NCBI GenBank assembly: GCA_050084515.1
Contig: CM114275.1
Span: 15,252,001 to 15,316,000 of the forward strand
Direction: 5' to 3'
From: Blasia pusilla
Lineage: Eukaryota > Marchantiophyta > Marchantiopsida > Blasiales
Length of the DNA: 64,000 nt
Part shown: positions 54,294 through 64,000 of the stretch, in pieces
How the letters are laid out: each line of letters begins with the position of its first letter
Numbering within the stretch: the first letter of the stretch is position 1
The notes under the pieces: model-generated
The model's input: the letters and a program-made list of their open reading frames with translations, nothing else
Told to the model about the DNA's origin: nothing
Database searches by the model: none
Position numbers and translations under genes: made by a program

Positions 54294-56118
54294 ATGGATA
54301 ATTATGTGAAGCTCACTTGTGGCAGTCATCTAGCGGCCCTTCCTCAATCAGAAATTGTTCAACTGCAAGCTCGTGAGTCTTTCATACCAGTGGATGAATT
54401 TTTCTCTCAATTCAATTTCTTCTCCAAATTGGAACCATCTTTGTGTCCAAGGATGTTAGGGTGGACGGTACGGAGGATATAATAGGTGAGACAATCCAGC
54501 CAGTGATTGCAGACCGTAAAGTATGGAATCTCCTACCTCTAGCAAATGGTCAATACAGAGTTTCCGGCTTGCCTCCGAATTCCTCACTTCCCCAAGTAGA
54601 CGGTCGAGAATATTTCCTAGTGCACCGAGCTCTACGTTTGCAACTCCTAGCTCAGTAGATCTGGCATCAACTCCAACTTCACACGTTCGTTACAATGTTA
54701 TACTTCCTAAAGACATTCCGGATGTTGTCAATCTCAATGGATCTGTCAGACACTAACCGGGCCCTCTGTCCGCCTACTCGTTCCTCTTACGAGTATCAGG
54801 CAATAGTTTGCTATCGTCTCTGGCCTTGAAAATGTTCAAGCACATTCTTGTCGACAAGCGGCCGTCCACGTATTATGGTAATTGCATTTTTGAGTTGCCT
54901 CCACTTGCTACTCTTGCTCAAAAGAAAGATGGAGGACGCCTGAAGGGTATGGACAGAAAGTCTGATTCTCATCGATGGTGCAGGCTTCAACGGACTAGTG
55001 CTTCAATTCCAGATGGTCCTTGGATTGTCTCCCGCCGCCACTGCGTTGGAGCCTTGGAGTGTAGAAGTCCAGTATGCCCGTATCTAGAGTGCAACGGGCG
55101 GGTCAATACGTTGCATTTCCCCCCCAAGAATGCAAAAATTCCATATGAGATCGATGCCACTATACCGCTGGGAGGCCATCAATGTCCTCATTGTCAAGCA
55201 TCCCCTTTCAGCGTTGGAGCGTGTCCTGCATACATATTTTTCATTGTCCATGACTTGGGTTCCATGTTAGAGTACACAAGGCTGGCAGTTCATGTTGGCT
55301 CCCACACTCATCTTGTGACCGATGCAATTCAGAGACACATCAAGGAGGATGTGGCAAAGAAAGTGGCCGAGGTCTACAGAAACTCTCCGGGTTCAAAGCC
55401 CAGAGTGATCAAGTTAACAACAGCATCACAAATTTGTGAACAATTTCTTGGAATCCCTGGACAGGGCGAGATCACGGCTGTTGAGGAAAAACAACTATGG
55501 GAAAATTTCGCATTTCTCGTTGATCCTGAATGCTTCCGGAATTTGCTGCGTCAAATACGGGTATTGGATGCAAAGACGGACGAAATGGATGCCATTTCCA
55601 GAATCAAAGCCAGCTCCGGATTTCCATTCATTCAGAGATGGCAGTTCATGGGCCACGGAGGTGAAGGATCCAGGGTCTATGTCTTCAAAATGTCGAAGAC
55701 ATGTCCGTCGAGTGGCCTCGATCTTATAGATCGAATGAGGGAAAGGGAAGATCTTTACGGCAGCTGGGTAAGCTTTGATATTTGCTACAGAGTGCTAAAC
55801 GGATGGTTGACAATGGGTGCTCACGTTTATGACCATGTGGAGAAGGGACTCAAAGCTATATTTGTCTGTGAAGTAAAAGCAGAAGACGTTGGCAGTTTGA
55901 AGATGTGCTGGTTACTCTTATTGGAGATGGTGAAGGAAAATAAAAGGTCACATCCGGAAATTTATGGGTTCATGGCGGACAATGCACAACTTGGGTGGAT
56001 TTCTATCAGGGAAGTGTTATGGGGTGGAGAGGTTCAACCAGAGAGGGAAAGGTCAGATGCTTTCCATTGGCAACAGTCTGTGACCCGGTACACCAAATCT
56101 TGCATCAAAGAGAATAAG
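54294..56118 (+). pseudogene. MULE-like transposase, best-preserved core
   Basis: The N-terminal exon (MDNYVKLTCGSHLAALPQ) is shifted near 54,440 and continues as DVRVDGTEDIIGETIQPVIA. From 54,808 a single open frame of about 437 residues covers the core up to the truncation. The zinc-binding region has GALECRSPVCPYLEC (about residues 80-94), CPHCQASPFSVGACPAY (about 127-143) and GSHTH (164-168). FDICYRVLNGWLTMG precedes KAIFVCEVKAEDVGSLKMCW, then EIYGFMADNAQLGW (387-394 for GFMADNAQ) and RSDAFHWQQSV. The aspartate of GFMADNA and the later H-W fit the second catalytic block of MULE transposases. I did not assign the first aspartate and the glutamate with certainty. The last 22 codons come from the adjoining element. 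Confidence 0.65.
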
Positions 56119-56121
56119 AGG

Positions 56122-56337
56122 GGGGGCTGGTATTCTGGCAGGAGAGAGGAAGAGAGGAGAGGAAGAGAGGAGAGTCTCTCTTAAAAAAAAGAGCCAAATC
56201 CGCCTCCTCTCTTCATAACTTTTTGACATATTTGAAATTTTTTTTTGCTTTCAAATTCATGAAATCTTTAGAAGAGAGTAGGTAGTGGTCCACATTCGGG
56301 CCTTAAGAAACCTCCTTTTTTCAGGGGCAGAGAATGA
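56122..56337 (+). mobile_element. 215-bp repeat element, copy 2
   Basis: Same start (GGGGGCTGGTATTCTGG) and end (CCTCCTTTTTTCAGGGG) as 34,485-34,700. Left flank is MULE M2, right flank is the C-terminal exon of family P copy 5, so it sits exactly at a junction between two families. Confidence 0.6.
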
Positions 56338-58893
56338 TCCTGCCACTGGCGTGGCGCCTCTGATACTCGCCCTTGAAAGGCCCACTTAGTTGAACACCAG
56401 GTCACCCGGCCTTGAGCAGAGCTCGATGAGCATTTGCATCAGGGCTGGCAACTTTTCCCTTCCTCCAAGTAAGGGGGTACCATCTTGCATGTAAATTCCC
56501 GAGGGGGAATTGTATAAACTATCTAAGTTGTATCCATCGGAGCATGGATCCACATGATCCAAGATCTTAAACACCTAGAAGTTGTGCTCAGGCCGAACAA
56601 AGCAGTAAACATAGGAGTGGTCCATTTGTAAAGATGCACGTTGGAAACAATGTCAACACCAAGAAAGAGCTACTTGACCACTGGTCTACTTTCAATATGG
56701 TGACATAATGTGCAATACGTCCCCAGAGAACTTCGCTTAACCCCAGAGAACTTCGCTATAATCCTAACATTGGAGCAACCTGTCAGAGTCCGACGGGTTG
56801 TTTTTGTCCATGAGCAACCCGTCGGAAGGTGACAGGTTGCTCATGGACAAAAACAATCCGTCGGAGAAATACAATCTGGAGACAGGAATAGAGCCTTACC
56901 CGAATTTAACTCGTCGCGGATTGGAGTGGGTACTCGTTCTTGATGATCCACGATTGCGCCGTCCTCCACTTCAACGACCTCTTGACGCACTGGAGGTTCA
57001 AAAGCTCGTCCTCGCTCCCTCCAGTCAAAACTAAGAAATAGCCCCTGTCACTGAGATAAGCGTATGCAAAGGAAAATAGCAGCGCGATCTAGTCATAAGA
57101 AAGGGGGACATTCCAATCTGGGACCCCGTCGGACGGATTCTCGTCGCACAAGCGCAACCCCGAGGGAAAATCAGCGACCAGGAGATCCACCGCCACCTCT
57201 TCGACCACCCCATGAACCGTCCAGGGAGGGTGCCCGTTTCGTTGAAGCTTCCATCCCAGCGTTGTCAATTTCTCGATGGCGGGTGTCGACGCTTGGGAAC
57301 TGAAACTTTTCAGCTCATCTAGTAGATTCGCGAAGTGAAGGATGACGCTTGTCCGGGTCGTTGTTTCTCTATGTCTTCCCAAGGATGATGGACTGTATTC
57401 CACATCCTGGTCTACTCCTTGGGACAACCCTGGCGCCTCTCGCTTCCGCTTCTCCCGAGTCTGCGGTCGGCTTGTTGGGGTCTCTATGACCTCAGACTTT
57501 GGTGGGGTTTTCTTTTGCGGAGGACTTGGTCCGACCCTCTCTCCCCACTCGCACGGACGATTCCGGCTCTCGCCTTGAATCTTCACCCTCTCTTTGGGAA
57601 GACTCGGCCTCCGAATTCTTCGATCCCCTTGCCTTGGCTTTGAGACCCGCTGTAGATTTGTCCTTGGCTATGACGACCTTGGACGCCAACTCCGCTGTCT
57701 CGAGGGCTTGCTCTTCCGCATCTCCTTCGTAAAAGTCTTCAGGATGCACAAAATTGGGGATGTCGTCCCTACCTGCGGCCACTACATCATAAAGCAGGCT
57801 TAGATCTTTCTCGGTTATGTCCTCAGGGTCATTGAAGTCCAGCCAAATCGGGCAATTCTCCACCTCCCAATCGGACATGCTTTGAGCCATCTCCGTGTCG
57901 TACATGGAAAATGTCTCTCCATCAGGCGGAGAAGCCCACAATTTGCAGGCTGCCGATATTTTTCGCCATGTACCTGCATTCTTACAATGGATGAGGTACC
58001 TAAACACCATGCGTTGGTCAGCTCTTAGTCAAGATGCATCGGCCGCCTGCTCCTGAAGATCTCGCTTCTTCTTTGCAAAATCCCTTTTTTTCGCCCCGAT
58101 TTCTTTGTCAAGGTCTGCCTGAGGGAGGATGCAATCCTTATGGGCTTGTCCCGGATATCATCAAGCCAAAGTTCGAAATCATCAGCACTCTCCAAGCTTG
58201 CTTCCTTCGGAAGTGGCTCTTTTCTTTTCAGCTCCGCTTGGAGACTGTCGAGCATGGACTTCTTGAGAAGCCGCAACTCATCCCAGAATGACCATTCGCG
58301 GAGCCAGTGGGAGATCACTGGATCAGAGACACCCGGAGGATGGTGTGCCACCCTCTTTTGGGCCTTTGTGCCCTCGAGACTGATTTTCATCAGTTGTATT
58401 CTCCTAAATTTGCTTATTCCAGACAAGGCAAATCGATGCACACGATCGAGAGACACTTTCTCCCCAATCCGACCTTGCGGATCTTCATCCCTTTTCCGCT
58501 GGCACTTCATTATCGCCTTCAGCTCCTTGTAGAAATCAGGACCAAGTTTGGGGTTGAGAATGGCGATATAGCGCTGCATCTTGCTTGCCGTGTACTTCGT
58601 TGCTGTAGATACTGCAGCTTGGATGAATTTTGCATGCTCAGACACAGACACTTTCTCCCTCCGCTCCAGCTCCAATGCAGCGCTCTTCTTGGCGGCCTGT
58701 ATCTTCGACCAGCAAAGGATTGTCACGGCTGCATCTTGGGAAATAAATTAATTTGCCCAAAGTCTTCTTTTTTATTTGTGCACCCTTTACTAGCATCTCA
58801 TTTACAAGGGCGTCGCCCAAGAACTCCTTGTACTCTGCCGGGTGTGTCGTTAGCACTTTCTTCACCCGATCGCAATCCTGGATCCAGTGGTGG
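56338..58893 (-). pseudogene. Family P copy 5 (middle region and methyltransferase-like part)
   Basis: The best-preserved copy of the second half. From 58,893 downwards: VKKVLTTHPAEYKEFLGDAL, then VSVSEHAKFIQAAVSTATKY, MQRYIAILNPKLGPDFYKEL, RVAHHPPGVSDPVISHWL (58,726-58,025, nearly unbroken), CKLWASPPDGETFSMYD and DDIPNFVHPEDFYEGDAEEQ (58,010-57,492), VDQDVEYSPSSLGRHRETTT, and VDLLVADFPSGLRL at 57,150-57,190. After the palindrome-bearing intron 56,626-56,899 the last exon reads FKILDHVDPCSDGYNLDSL, MQDGTPLLGGREKLP and MLIELCSRPGDLVF. The acceptor of that intron is TTTACAA instead of TTTACAG, so splicing there should fail. ADFPSG and the GGREKxP-GDLVF segments have the order of a beta-class amino methyltransferase. 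Confidence 0.65.
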
Positions 58894-59815
58894 GTGGCCT
58901 CTTCACCTGCCTGAAGTCAAGATACTTATCTGGTCTCCACGAGTCTCGCTCGGACTGCTCTACCACCATCTGTATGGGACGTCTTGAAACCCACCCACGA
59001 ATATCCCCACCAATGTGTACGTCTTGCCCGAGGGGAGTTCCAGCTACGCACCGGTTGAAGGCTTCCACATATAGTTTTTCATCATCAGATCTCACAGCCG
59101 CCATAACATAGATCTCGTAGATGGACGGCCCCCTTCCTTTTGTTATGCCTTTTGTGAGGAAGATATGGGATGGTGCAGACAGTAGCATTGCTCTTGCTTG
59201 GTCTTGTTGGCATGCCTCCACAAGTGAAATTCGTTGGCATGCTTGTGACAACCTCCAGAAGGAATGAAGACTTTCTGCTCCACTTATGTTGGGGTAGAGG
59301 GCATTTTCATGAATGTTCAATCCGTGCAACGACGGCAATGTTAGAAGGGAACAAAACTAGCTCAGGAGTCAAAGAAATAAGCTACCTGTCAGAACCAGAC
59401 GGGTTGCAAGGCCGAGGCATCCCATGAACGACTCTGTGACCTGTCGGTTCTTGACGTGTTGCAACCCTAAACCCACCTACTGCAACCCGTCGAATTGAGA
59501 CGGGTTGCAAGAAACTTTGGCCACTCCGGGCTGGAAGATCCAAGTGCAAGTCATCCGAAACCCATCGGGGTCGAACTATTTGCAGGCCTTGTATACATGC
59601 GACTTGCATACTTGTATACGGGTTGCAACAAAATTATGGATGCAACCCGTCGGATTCCGACGGGTTGCACACTCGGGCAACTCGTCGCATCCGACAGCTT
59701 GCTTGGTTTCTTCGGTTTGAAATCCCTATAGTTCCCACGCTTCTCAACTTGAGCTGCAAATTTACAAAAAATTCTCAGCGTGAGCTTGATAAGACAAAAT
59801 AGTGAACTCACGATT
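58894..59815 (-). pseudogene. MULE fragment joined to family P copy 5
   Basis: Minus strand from 59,338: LNIHENALYPNISGAESLHS, HIFLTKGITKGRGPSIYEIY, YVEAFNRCVAGTPLGQDVHI and SERDSWRPDKYLDFRQVKR, stopping at 58,894 where it switches into family P. Upstream (59,340-59,700) is the MULE intron with palindromes near 59,483, 59,640 and 59,675, then the end of the previous exon (KRGNYRDFKPKKPSKLSD). Confidence 0.7.
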
Positions 59816-61817
59816 CGAGCGAACGATCGCGAGACGATTCGAGCTACCCATCAAGGCAACTCATCTCGATATCAGCAAGGCAACTCATCAAGCGATTCAT
59901 CGTGCACATAGGTAGAGGCATTTCTGGGAAAAATGATGAGGAAAAAATCTCAAGCAAACAAGGCTGGGAGCTTCTCTCCCAAGTCCATGAGGACTCCTGC
60001 GTCACCATCTCCAGGGCCTTGTTTGGCCAATGAGATAAGGCAGCAAGAAATTGAGGAGCGGGATAGGGAAGCGGAGATGCACAAGCAGGAGATTCTTGCA
60101 AAACGTGTACAGGAGGCGCTCGATAAACAGAACGCAGAGGCTGAGGGGTCGCAGGCCTTGAAGAAAAGGGTCGCCGACGAAAAGCGAGAAAAGAAGCATC
60201 TGGACGCGTCGGCGAGGAGAGCAGAATTGGCTAAAGCTCGGAGGGAGAAGCAATAGCCATTAAAGAAAGCCTTGCCCGTCCAACTGAAAGTGTTGAGATG
60301 CAGGAAATATCCCCGATGAAGTCCGGGGACACAATCAATATAGCGGAAACGGCCAAAGTTCAAGTCACGGACAATGAGGTCATGAGGACCGCCAGCGACG
60401 GAGATGGTGGACATTGCTGAAGAAGCATGAGAGCGGTCATCCTCATCTCTAAGCCCAGCGGAAGTAATCGACCTCTATCGGATCGACCAATTTCAAGTGG
60501 ACTTGCCAGCTGCTATCCTAGAGCAGTTGGCTGGCCAAGACACCGACCCAATCTCCGAGCGGGTAAGAGAGGATCTGTGTTCTTTGAATTATGTGAAGGC
60601 CCATGTTGCAATTCATTGGCAATTTAGTGTAGCTTATTGATCTTGTCCCCATTGTGACAGGTGGTAAAGTAGATGGCACTGATGGAGGGTCACAACGCCC
60701 CAAGAATTCCACTATGCCGATTGCGGACAATGGAGTACGTCCGCGAAATTCAGTATAACGAGGATATTGCGAGGCTCAAACAATCGGCGGCGACAGCATC
60801 CTACGTCGACAGCTTCCCTCCATTCTATGTTCAGCCTTACAATGACCATGGAACCCAAGCGCTGGTTACGGAGGAGGACTTGGAATCGCTGGACACATTC
60901 TGGAGGATGAGAGAATCTGGCTCCGCGAATGGTCATTCTAGGACGCGTTGCGGCTTCTCGAGAAGTCCATGCTCGTGGGTCTCCAAGCGGAGTTGAAAAG
61001 AATAGAGCCACTTCCAGAGGAAGCAAACCTGGAGAGTGTTGATGATTTTGAACTTTGGCTGGATGACATCCGGGACAAGCCCATAAAAAACCCAAGTTTC
61101 AAGACGATGTTCAAGGATCGCATCCTCCCTCAAGCAGACCTTGACAAAGAAATCGAGGCGAAAAAAAGGGATTTCGCAAAGAAGAAGTGAAATCTTCAGG
61201 AGCAAGCGGCTGATGCATCTCGACTAAGAGCTGCCCAACGCATGGTGTTCAGGTACCTTGTCCATTTTAAGGGTTGTCCCAGGGAGCAGACAGGATGTGG
61301 AATACAGTCCATCATCCTTGGGAAGACATAGAGAAACAACGACCCGGACAAGCGTCATCCTTCACTGCACGAATCTACTGGATGAGTTGAAAAGTTTCAA
61401 TTCCCAAGCGTCGACACCCGCCATCAAGAAATTGACAACGTTGGGACGGAAGCTTCAACAAAACGGGCACGCTCCGTGAATGGTCCATGGGGTGGTTGAA
61501 GAGGTGGCGGTGGATCTCCTGGTCGCTGATTTTCCCTCGGGGTTGCGCTTGTGGGACGAGAATCCCTCCGACGGGGTCCCACACTGGAATGTCCCCCTTT
61601 CTTATGACTAGATCGTGCTTCTGTTTTCCTTTGCAGACGCTTAGGATTATAGCGAAGTTCTTTGGGGTTAAGCGAAGTTCTTTGGGGACGTGTTGCACAT
61701 TATGTCACCATATTGAAAGTAGACCTGTGGTCAAGTAGCTCTTTCTTGGTGCTCACATTGTTTCCAACGTGCATCTTTACAAATGGACCACTCCTATGTT
61801 TACTTCTTTGTTCGGCC
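59816..61817 (+). pseudogene. Family P copy 6, with internal deletions
   Basis: Starts with the 5' region (GGCAACTCATC repeats), then MMRKKSQANKAGSFSPKS at 59,933 and a clean coiled coil through KQNAEAEGSQALKKRVADEK and LDASARRAELAKARREKQ. The ParB-like exon from 60,673 keeps ALMEGHNAPRIPLCRLRT, MEYVREIQYNEDIARLKQS and FPPFYVQPYNDHG but jumps at about 60,915 (WRMRES) into the later WSFWDALRLL-type segment, losing the DGNHR box. A second deletion near 61,275 leads to QDVEYSPSSLGRHRETTT and VDLLVADFPSGLRL at 61,508-61,548. The intron acceptor before 61,785 is TTTACAA, as in copy 5. At 61,818 the last exon is cut by an LTR element. Confidence 0.65.
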
Positions 61818-61943
61818 TGTGCGCCCCTTCATAAGTGCCTCCCATGTGTGTTAGATACTTTTGGGACTCTAGTTAGGTGAGTAGAAGGAGCTAGAACAAC
61901 AATCTGCAATTTAAATAGGATCATTGGTGCTATTTGGACCAAG

Positions 61944-62243
61944 ATGGTGGTAGCTCACAAATCAGATTGGGATAGGAAATTAGCTTCAGCTGTCCATGCT
62001 TACAACACAGCTGAGAAGAGTACCACAGGGAAAAGTCCCTACTTCTTGGTGTATGGGCAGAACCCTCTCTCGGTAGTAGAGTTGGAGTTGAAGACTGATC
62101 ATACTCTAGAAGGGCTCTTCCAACCTGAAGATGGCATAAATAGCAGGATGGATATGATTGATGCCCTAGAGGAGGAGAGAAAGGCAGCATTAGAGGTGGA
62201 GTTGAAGAGCATCCAGGGGAATGATGAGAGTAGGTGGAGCTGA
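61944..62243 (+). pseudogene. Gypsy integrase C-terminal fragment
   Basis: Reads MVVAHKSDWDRKLASAVHAY, then NTAEKSTTGKSPYFLVYGQ and PLSVVELELKTDHTLEGL, typical of the end of the Ty3/gypsy integrase core (AYNT, STGxSPYxLxYG). It is distinct in sequence from the methyltransferase-bearing gypsy. The catalytic region is absent. The frame runs into a minisatellite and stops at 62,243. Confidence 0.8.
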
Positions 62244-62480
62244 AGAGCATCCAGGGGAGTGATGACAGCAGGTGGAGCTGAAGAGCATCCAGGGGAGTGA
62301 TGAGATCAGGTGAAGAGCATCCAACGGAGTGATGAGATCAGGTGAAGAGCATCCAAGGGAGTGATGAGATCAGGTGAAGAGCATCCAGGGGAGTGATGAG
62401 AGCAGGTGGAGCTGAAGAGCATCCAGGGGAGTGATGAGAGCAGGTGGGGCTGAAGAGCATCCAAGGGAAGGTCGAACCAG
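62200..62480. repeat. Coding-derived minisatellite
   Basis: Units of about 38 bases (GAAGAGCATCCAGGGGAGTG, then ATGAGAGCAGGTGGAGCT) are repeated about three times, followed by three shorter 32-base units with ATGAGATCAGGT, then further 38-base units. The first unit is the end of the integrase frame, so the array grew from coding sequence. Confidence 0.85.
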
Positions 62481-63780
62481 CTTGAGGAGAAGCAAGCATG
62501 GGAAGAATGTAAAGGTAGGTCTTACCTTCAAGCATGTCCAAGAGACAAGTCGAGCCTATGCCATCAATGCTGCTCAAGAGAGACTTTAGTTAGGACAGGT
62601 TTAGAAGTAGATGAGGTAGAAATTTCAGGCAGTAGATGCCTTGGAGTAGATGCTTAGGGGGAGGTAGATTTGTAGGAAGGTAGGAACCCAGAATGCCAGA
62701 GAAGCCCAAGTGGGAAGAGGGCTCTCAGCTTCACTTATAAATACTCTGTTGGGTTTGCTTGAAGGCGGGCATATACATGTTGTTGGCTAGTAGACACTCG
62801 ATCTCTTGAGCCAAGCTAACCAGCAGAGTTATGTGCTCCCAGATCTAGGTAGTGTGTAGTGTGCTTGAAGGGGGCTGAGACTAAGAAGGTCTCCCATGTA
62901 CTCGATGATTTTGTGATACACAGAAGGTAACCGTGTGAAATGAGTTCACTCTATTGCCCTGTATTTGAGTATGTGCATGATTGAGTGATGAGTTGGGGGG
63001 CTTGATGAAGGGAGATTCTTGGAGCTGATTCAACTAATCATTCAGAAGTGTAGTGAGTGGACAAGAGGTTGTACCTGTAGAGGGGAGGCAACCTTGGGTT
63101 CCAAGATTGTGCTCCACCAAGGTGTACTTGGAAAGCTTGTTGTTCTGCCCACTTAAGCTTGGCCTTTGACACCAATCGCTGATTACTGTCAGGGTGTGAC
63201 AACCTGGACTTCCAGGTCTGGTAAGTGATAAGAGTTGGGAGAGAGAGAGAGAGCCATGCTTGAGCTCCCCTATAGGTGACCATGGGTTCAGCCTGTTAAG
63301 TCTCCTACTACTTTAACAAGAAGGGAGAACAAAGGATCAGCAAGGTAAGAGGCGAAGAAGAAGGTGATTGCACTACCTGATCGGTTAGGAGTTGGGTGTA
63401 CTTTAGAGGATGTCCTTGGTACATTCAACTAGTCCAAGGCAACACATTGGAGGACCTTATGCTGCCCTGGTCATTCTTGATTGTGATTTCTAAGAAGAGT
63501 GTGCTTGTTGGGTTCCACTGGCCATTCCACTCAAAGCACTCAAGAGAAAGGAAGGAGCTTTGGTTAGTAGGGTGAGGATAGGATTGTGATACTGAAGTGG
63601 AGAGAGTTTCTCCAGCCTCTTAAGGTAAAGAGGTGGGGTTTACAGTTGTTAAGGAGTACATCTTGTAGATCTGATCTTCTGATCTGGCCCTAAGCTCTTA
63701 CATGGGACTCAACTGGTGGAACTAGCAACATTTTCACCTGGGTTGTGTGTTGGCCATGTATTACCTGGTGAGACACGGCC

Positions 63781-64000
63781 CGAGCACAACTTCCACGTGT
63801 TTAAGATCCTGGATCATGTGGATCCATGCTCTGATGGATACAACTTAGATAGTTTATACAATTCCCAGGAATTTACATGCAAGACGGTACCCCCTTACTT
63901 GGAGGAAGGGAAAAGTCACCAGCCCTGATGCAAATGCTCATCGAGCTCTGCTCAAGGCCGGGTGACCTAGTGTTTGACTTAGTGGGCCTTTCAGGGGCGA
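63781..64000 (+). pseudogene. Family P copy 6, C-terminal exon (continues past the window)
   Basis: Continues the exon broken at 61,817: EHNFHVFKILDHVDPCSDGY, NLDSLYNSQEFTCKTV, a frame change, then GGREKSHQP-type sequence and LCSRPGDLVFDLVGLSG-type sequence running to the window end. It matches 56,338-56,625 closely in inverse orientation. Confidence 0.65.

Larger units (their letters stand above)
53290..56121 (+). mobile_element. MULE-type DNA transposon, 5' half (copy M2)
   Basis: Follows the same order as M1: palindrome-bearing 67-bp array, a GACCCTTGG-like spacer, promoter, N-terminal exon and transposase core. It lacks element Q, giving the empty-site reference. At 56,121 it is cut off by the 215-bp element after AATAAGAGG, so the SWIM half is missing. 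Confidence 0.7.
61818..63775 (+). mobile_element. LTR (Ty3/gypsy) element remnant inserted in family P copy 6
   Basis: Begins TGTGCGCCCC and ends GGTGAGACA, and is flanked by the five-base duplication CGGCC (61,813-61,817 and 63,776-63,780). Removing it restores the P codons (TTCGGCC then CGAGCACAAC). It holds an integrase fragment and, near 62,650, a purine tract (AGGGGGAGG) just before TGTAGGAAGG, which may start the 3' LTR. Most of gag-pol is missing. Confidence 0.75.

Overview
The window looks like a repeat-rich nuclear genome of a streptophyte (land plant or, more likely, a charophyte alga such as Chara). The evidence is spliceosomal GT-AG introns, a recognisable multi-exon POT1 telomere-protection gene, a MULE-type DNA transposon with a SWIM finger, LINE and Ty3/gypsy elements, and a gypsy element carrying a cytosine-5 DNA methyltransferase, an association reported from charophytes. 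No rRNA, tRNA or CRISPR array was recognised. The species call is inference.

Layout. 1-8,072: MULE transposon copies, the first nearly full length but broken. 8,073-11,430: copy 1 of a multi-copy gene family, here called family P. 11,431-17,289: palindrome-rich sequence, a LINE reverse transcriptase remnant and unassigned sequence. 17,290-23,028: a small host-gene island on the minus strand with POT1 and a two-exon gene of unknown function. 23,500-25,126: family P copy 2. 26,269-31,815: two MULE remnants around an LTR-like block. 31,816-36,294: family P copy 3, a 215-bp element and duplicated P tails. 36,295-53,150: family P copy 4 on the minus strand, split by a 10.3-kb gypsy element at 41,103-51,433. 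53,290-56,121: a second MULE with the best transposase. 56,338-64,000: family P copies 5 and 6, a MULE fragment and a 2-kb LTR-element insertion.

Two systems stand out. First, the gypsy element reads gag, protease, C5 cytosine methyltransferase, reverse transcriptase, RNase H, integrase and a C-terminal PHD finger. Second, family P encodes a coiled coil, a ParB/sulfiredoxin-like domain, a long unassigned middle and what looks like a beta-class amino (N6-adenine or N4-cytosine) DNA methyltransferase split by an intron. The gypsy element has inserted into a family P copy, so a 5-methylcytosine enzyme sits inside a gene for a putative 6mA/4mC enzyme. Every copy of both is interrupted by stops or frameshifts.

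A third layer is a dispersed, nearly perfect 27-bp palindrome (13-base arm GCAACCCGTCGGA around one central base). Dozens of copies fill the introns of the P and MULE genes and form 67-bp tandem arrays at the MULE 5' ends. Many of the nonsense changes are CAG to TAG or CGA to TGA, as expected from decay of methylated CHG and CG sites. Exon borders were read by eye from splice consensus and paralogue comparison.
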